Shown here: positions 5,696-8,611 of the stretch, piece after piece
How positions within the stretch are numbered: position 1 is the first letter of the stretch
How the letters are laid out: each line of letters opens with the position of its first letter
Source of the DNA: Holophagae bacterium
GTDB taxonomy: Bacteria; Acidobacteriota; Thermoanaerobaculia; Thermoanaerobaculales; Sulfomarinibacteraceae
Length of the DNA: 8,611 nucleotides
Assembly: GCA_030609785.1 (NCBI GenBank)
Contig: JAUWTC010000076.1
Location: 1 to 8,611 of the forward strand
Direction of reading: 5' to 3'
Position numbers and translations under genes: made by a program
The notes under the pieces: model-generated
Seen by the model: only the letters and a program-made list of their open reading frames with translations
What the model was told of the DNA's origin: nothing
Database searches by the model: none

Positions 5696-6711
5696 TTCTG
5701 GTCGACCCTGTCCACGCCATGTCTACGGAACCACCGTGAGACCTGTCGGGAGGGAGCCGTCGCGCGGGACAGGACCCACCGCCGCCTCGAGACCGCATCG
5801 TGCCTTTGGCGCCAGGCCTCGATCAGTCCGGGCAGGGATGAGGTCTCGACGGTCAGGCAGGCTGCGACAACCAGAAGGTCGCGGATCAGCCAGAAGGGGA
5901 AGCAGCGAAGGTGCCAGGATACGTCCGCGCAATGGGCGCGCAGCAGGAAACGGTTCTTGACCGAGTGGCGGTTGATCCACGCTTGGCCGCGGCGGCCGCC
6001 TTCCGGGCGGAAGCCGCGTTGGTGAAGGGCCCGGGCGGTTGGGACGTAAAGGCAGCGCCAGCCCCGGTGTTGGAAGCGCCAAGCCAGTTCGGCGTCTTCC
6101 CGGTAACAGAAGAATGATTCGGGGAAGACCTGGCCGTCAGGGTAGACGACGTCGTCGAGCGCCTCCCTCCGGAAAAGGGTGGCAGCGCCGGTCCCGCCGA
6201 AGACCCAGGCCGGTTCTTGGGGTGCTGCCTCGACAGGCCGGCCCGCCCCGCGGTCGAAGTGACGGCCGGAGGGCGTGACGATTATGCCGGCGGCATCGAC
6301 GGTGTCGGTCGGCATAAGCTCCGCGCCCCGGGCCCGTATCAGAAGGCCGGTGGCCGACCCGACCCTATCGGCCTGGGATCGGCCGTTGATCGCTCGGAGC
6401 ATCTCGGTGACAAAATTCTGCCGAGGCGCACAGTCAGGATTGAGCAGGAGAACCCACGAGGCGTCTGTTGTCTCAATGCCGCGATTCATACCGCCTGCAA
6501 AGCCGGTGTTCTCCTCCAGGGCCAGGACCTCGGCGCCGGCGTGCCGGGCGATGTCGGCCGAGTCGTCTGATGAGGCATTGTCGACGACGACCAGCCGAGA
6601 TGGCGGGGGATTGAGAGCCTTGACTGCAGCCAGGCACGCCGGAAGGGTTTCCGCGTCGTTGAAGGTGACGATCACCACGTCGAAACCTGCTGTCTCAATC
6701 ACGCCCGGCAT
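5692..6711 (-). CDS. GT2-family glycosyltransferase (rhamnosyltransferase-like)
   Basis: From ATG 6711 the product has 339 residues. The GT-A fold signature is clear: FDVVIVTFNDAETL (10-23), RLVVVDNASSDDS (39-51), ENTGFAGGMNRGI (67-79), VLLLNPDCAP (87-96) in the position of the metal-binding DXD motif, GGTGAATLFRREAL (172-185), and the FCYREDAELAWRFQHRGW acceptor and base region (201-218). A hydrophobic stretch near 271-290 suggests membrane contact. Further upstream the frame stays open to 6912, but that part covers repeat DNA and has no family resemblance, so I reject the longer start. No good Shine-Dalgarno sequence precedes ATG 6711. It is the first gene of the polysaccharide operon. Sugar specificity is unknown. 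Confidence 0.9.
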   Translation of the reverse strand: MPGVIETAGFDVVIVTFNDAETLPACLAAVKALNPPPSRLVVVDNASSDDSADIARHAGAEVLALEENTGFAGGMNRGIETTDASWVLLLNPDCAPRQNFVTEMLRAINGRSQADRVGSATGLLIRARGAELMPTDTVDAAGIIVTPSGRHFDRGAGRPVEAAPQEPAWVFGGTGAATLFRREALDDVVYPDGQVFPESFFCYREDAELAWRFQHRGWRCLYVPTARALHQRGFRPEGGRRGQAWINRHSVKNRFLLRAHCADVSWHLRCFPFWLIRDLLVVAACLTVETSSLPGLIEAWRQRHDAVSRRRWVLSRATAPSRQVSRWFRRHGVDRVDQK

Positions 6712-6747
6712 GGTGTCATAGTCCGGGAGGCGGCGCCATAAGACGCC

Positions 6748-6779
6748 GCTGGGAGGCTGGGAAGCAGGGAGGCAGGACA
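6748..6779 (+). repeat. 8-nt-period array (GCTGGGAG type)
   Basis: Units GCTGGGAG, GCTGGGAA, GCAGGGAG and GCAGGACA start at 6748, 6756, 6764 and 6772. It lies in the leader of the GT2 gene and is followed 10 bases later by the CGCAAAG-type array, the same order as at 2417-2542. A 6-bp hairpin GCGGCG/CGCCGC (6730-6749) precedes it. Confidence 0.8.
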
Positions 6780-6789
6780 AGAAGAGAAA

Positions 6790-6827
6790 TGAACCGCAAA
6801 GACGCGAAGAACGCCAAGATAAGAAAA
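6790..6827 (+). repeat. CGCAAAG-type word array, second copy
   Basis: TGAACCGCAAAGA is identical to the start of the array at 2497. CGC-led words begin at 6795, 6803 and 6812 (spacing 8 and 9), then the pattern decays into an A-rich tail. Confidence 0.75.
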
Positions 6828-6883
6828 GTGAAAACGGAAATAGGAGAGAGGCCCAGGGTTGAGGCCGACTTGACATGTGCGAT

Positions 6884-6912
6884 ATGAGATTCAACAGCAA
6901 ACGCCTTGTCAA
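6884..6912 (-). promoter_or_regulatory. Candidate sigma-70 promoter of the polysaccharide operon
   Basis: On the - strand a perfect TTGACA (6912-6907) is followed, after 17 bases, by TCTCAT (6889-6884), which matches four of six -10 bases but lacks the important second-position A. It would give a leader of about 170 nt that includes two repeat arrays before the GT2 start at 6711. Confidence 0.35.
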
Positions 6913-6980
6913 TAAACGTCACCTTTCCCTTCTTTGCGAGAAACTGTGTTTCTGTGTTTGTTTGTGGGGCGGATTTCTTG

Positions 6981-7022
6981 GCTGCCGGCTGAGAGCTGAG
7001 AGCTGATAGCTGAGAGCTGATG
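6981..7022 (+). repeat. 7-nt-period array of GCTGAGA running into a start codon
   Basis: Six consecutive heptamers start at 6981, 6988, 6995, 7002, 7009 and 7016: GCTGCCG, GCTGAGA twice, GCTGATA, GCTGAGA, GCTGATG. The last unit contains the ATG at 7020, which is in frame with the downstream membrane protein. Confidence 0.9.
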
Positions 7023-7043
7023 GCTCCCCTATACTTCCTGACC

Positions 7044-8611
7044 ATGACGGCATCACGTTGGGCTGCCTGGGCGACGCCGGGAGCATTTGTGCTCCTGGTG
7101 GGAGCTATGGCGGTCCTGGGACGATTGGGCACGGCCGAGGCCTGGTGGATTGCTCTTGCCGTTTTGGCAGCCTTTGGGCCATCGGGCTGGCTGGCGCCCG
7201 GCGGGTGGCGGCGTAGGGCGGCCGAAGCGCTTCTCCTACCGGCCGCCGTCGTCGTGACAATGGTTCCCTCGGCGGTGATGCGGCAGATGATGGTGGCCCC
7301 TTTGGTGTTCCTGGCTGCCTGGGGGGCTTGGTCGGCCGCCGTTCGGCGGGTGCCCGGTCGATCGGGACAGGTCGTGCTGACTGCGTTTTTTGGTGTGGCA
7401 GTTCGGATGGTCGTTGGATTCGAAGCTCTTTCTGCTGGATGGATCGGGGTCGGCGCAGCGATTGTCGCCTCGGTGGTTGTTCCGGGGGTTTTGGCGGCGC
7501 TGAGCCCCCCCTTGGGACTGATCGCGGTTTTCGTGACCCTTGTGGTGACGATGCACTCAGGGCCGACTGTGGCCTTGCTCCTGATCGGGATCTGCCTCGT
7601 GCTTTTTTGGGTATTGAGGCGAGCCTTCCAGGTTGGGGAGAAGGCAAAGGCCGACCGATCCCTTCGGGTTCTTGCCGGCTGGTATCCGGGGCTTGGCGCT
7701 GTCGCCTTGGTTGTCGTATCGCTTGGTGCTTGGGGTCTGCCTGCCCTGTGCGAGATCTTGCCCGGGCTCAATTGGATCGGTGGGGCCATCTTCATCGTCA
7801 TTCTGGCGGCAACCATCAGGTTACCTCCGGCGACGGCCGGAGCATGCATGGTATTGGCCTGTCTGATAATCGGACCACCCCTGGCTTCGACGCCCGAGGG
7901 GGGCGGGTTGCGGCTTGATCAGAATGGTGTGGAAACTCCGCTGCGGGCGGGCAACGGTTCCCCCTACGTCATAGATGTCGTCGTCGACAATCTCGAGCGG
8001 GTTCGGGAGGGCGCCAAGGTCGCTACGATCTTCATCGGGTCGAAGAAAACGGCCTTGAGGATGCACCGTGGATCTGATGGCAGAGCAGGTGTCACCGGTT
8101 CTCAGGTGAACGAGGGCAATGGGGTATCGAGCCTGGGGGTGTGGCGGCCGGGCCGCGCTTGGCGGCGGGCCGACCGCATTGTTCTGGACGTCCCCGAGGG
8201 TGTGGTCCCGGTCATGCAAAGGCGGTCGGGTCTCGCAGAGAAGGTGGTTGTTCGCCTGGCGGCCTCGGGTCCTTCGAAGCCGACCGCACCCCGAGACCTC
8301 GAGGCCGAACGCTGGTTTTGGCTGACGGCCGCTGCGGTCGCACTGTTGCAGTTGGTGTCGGGGCTCTGGAGGAGGACTGATGCGTGGCCGCCGTGGATGC
8401 TCCTGGCGGCAGGTTTGATTGTCTCTCGGGCGGCGGTCGAGCCGCTGCATCTCATCATCGAACGCCACGCCGTCGATCTCTGTCTGGCGGCTTTGCTCTT
8501 GGCCTGGGTGCCTGCAGCCGCCAGTTGGGTGAAACGCGGCCGTGTTTTTCTTGCGGTCGGCATCTTTCTGGTGCCGATGGCCTTGGCTACGCCCCACCTG
8601 ACGCCCTCATT
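7044..8611 (+). CDS. Multi-pass membrane protein of unknown function, 3' end outside window
   Basis: The frame is open from ATG 7044 to the window edge (522 full codons, no stop), and an in-frame ATG at 7020 would add eight residues; neither start has a clear Shine-Dalgarno sequence. The first 280 residues are strongly hydrophobic with perhaps seven or eight membrane segments rich in Ala, Val, Gly and Trp, broken by short basic loops (such as GGWRRRA and LRRAFQVGEKAKAD). Residues about 285-420 are polar and look like one exported soluble domain with strand-like parts (YVIDVVVDNLERV, KVATIFIGS, RIVLDVPEGVVPV). Hydrophobic segments resume from about 420 to the end. I do not recognise the family. 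It is divergent from the polysaccharide operon; a link to export is possible but not shown. Long - strand frames across it are low-complexity and are taken as shadows. Confidence 0.8.
   Translation, partial: MTASRWAAWATPGAFVLLVGAMAVLGRLGTAEAWWIALAVLAAFGPSGWLAPGGWRRRAAEALLLPAAVVVTMVPSAVMRQMMVAPLVFLAAWGAWSAAVRRVPGRSGQVVLTAFFGVAVRMVVGFEALSAGWIGVGAAIVASVVVPGVLAALSPPLGLIAVFVTLVVTMHSGPTVALLLIGICLVLFWVLRRAFQVGEKAKADRSLRVLAGWYPGLGAVALVVVSLGAWGLPALCEILPGLNWIGGAIFIVILAATIRLPPATAGACMVLACLIIGPPLASTPEGGGLRLDQNGVETPLRAGNGSPYVIDVVVDNLERVREGAKVATIFIGSKKTALRMHRGSDGRAGVTGSQVNEGNGVSSLGVWRPGRAWRRADRIVLDVPEGVVPVMQRRSGLAEKVVVRLAASGPSKPTAPRDLEAERWFWLTAAAVALLQLVSGLWRRTDAWPPWMLLAAGLIVSRAAVEPLHLIIERHAVDLCLAALLLAWVPAAASWVKRGRVFLAVGIFLVPMALATPHLTPS

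Noticed and set aside
6870..6898. TTGACA on the + strand at 6870-6875 as a promoter
   Set aside because: No acceptable -10 hexamer lies 16-18 bases downstream.
6712..6912. N-terminal extension of the GT2 gene to 6912
   Set aside because: The added 67 residues translate the 8-nt-period and CGCAAAG arrays and have no GT2 resemblance; the fold begins right after ATG 6711.
6716..7849. - strand frame of 377 codons
   Set aside because: It crosses repeats and the membrane protein gene, and its product is Thr/Ala/Pro-rich low complexity; the + strand frame has coherent membrane segments.
7821..8597. - strand frame of 258 codons
   Set aside because: It is antisense to the membrane protein, is rich in Arg, Gln and Pro, and has no plausible domain.
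1..8611. Insertion sequence, prophage, tRNA or rRNA genes
   Set aside because: No transposase, integrase or phage protein motifs, and no tRNA cloverleaf or rRNA sequence could be recognised in either strand.

Overview
This is a GC-rich window from a Gram-negative bacterium: it carries an outer-membrane beta-barrel with a signal peptide and a C-terminal aromatic residue, plus polyisoprenyl-linked polysaccharide genes. Gene content and the many short-period intergenic word repeats resemble Acidobacteriota (Thermoanaerobaculia-like) genomes. That placement is an impression from pattern memory, not a computed result.

Left part, + strand (1-2411). The window opens in the C-terminus of a LarE-type sulfur transferase. 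A 283-nt gap follows, holding two 7-nt-period arrays and an inverted array of GTGGAC words with a strict 9-nt period. Next is peptidyl-tRNA hydrolase (pth), which carries an extra C-terminal domain of about 100 residues resembling PqqD, a fusion I consider unusual. Downstream is a cobalamin-riboswitch-like leader, followed by a 216-residue outer-membrane beta-barrel protein with a four-cysteine loop. The leader contains competing pairings that could form an expression switch.

Middle (2412-3179). A hicBA toxin-antitoxin pair has ATGA coupling, but the hicA toxin is frameshifted near its C-terminus. The pair lies between two 8-nt-period word arrays in opposite orientation.

Right-centre, - strand (3180-6711). 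Three overlapping genes form an exopolysaccharide or O-antigen type operon, transcribed right to left: a GT2 glycosyltransferase, a DUF1972/GT4 glycosyltransferase, and a membrane-bound polyprenyl glycosylphosphotransferase that would start repeat-unit synthesis. Stop and start codons overlap at both junctions, so the three are probably co-translated. A perfect palindrome covers the last stop codon.

Right end, + strand (7020/7044-8611). A divergent gene, open at the window edge, encodes a multi-pass membrane protein of unknown function with one exported domain of about 135 residues. The gap before it (6712-7019) holds an 8-nt-period array, a CGCAAAG-type array, a candidate - strand promoter, and a 7-nt-period array that runs into a candidate start codon.

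The items most worth follow-up are the Pth-PqqD fusion, the B12-type leader in front of a small Cys-loop barrel rather than BtuB, and the set of intergenic word arrays that each keep a fixed period of 7, 8 or 9 nt.
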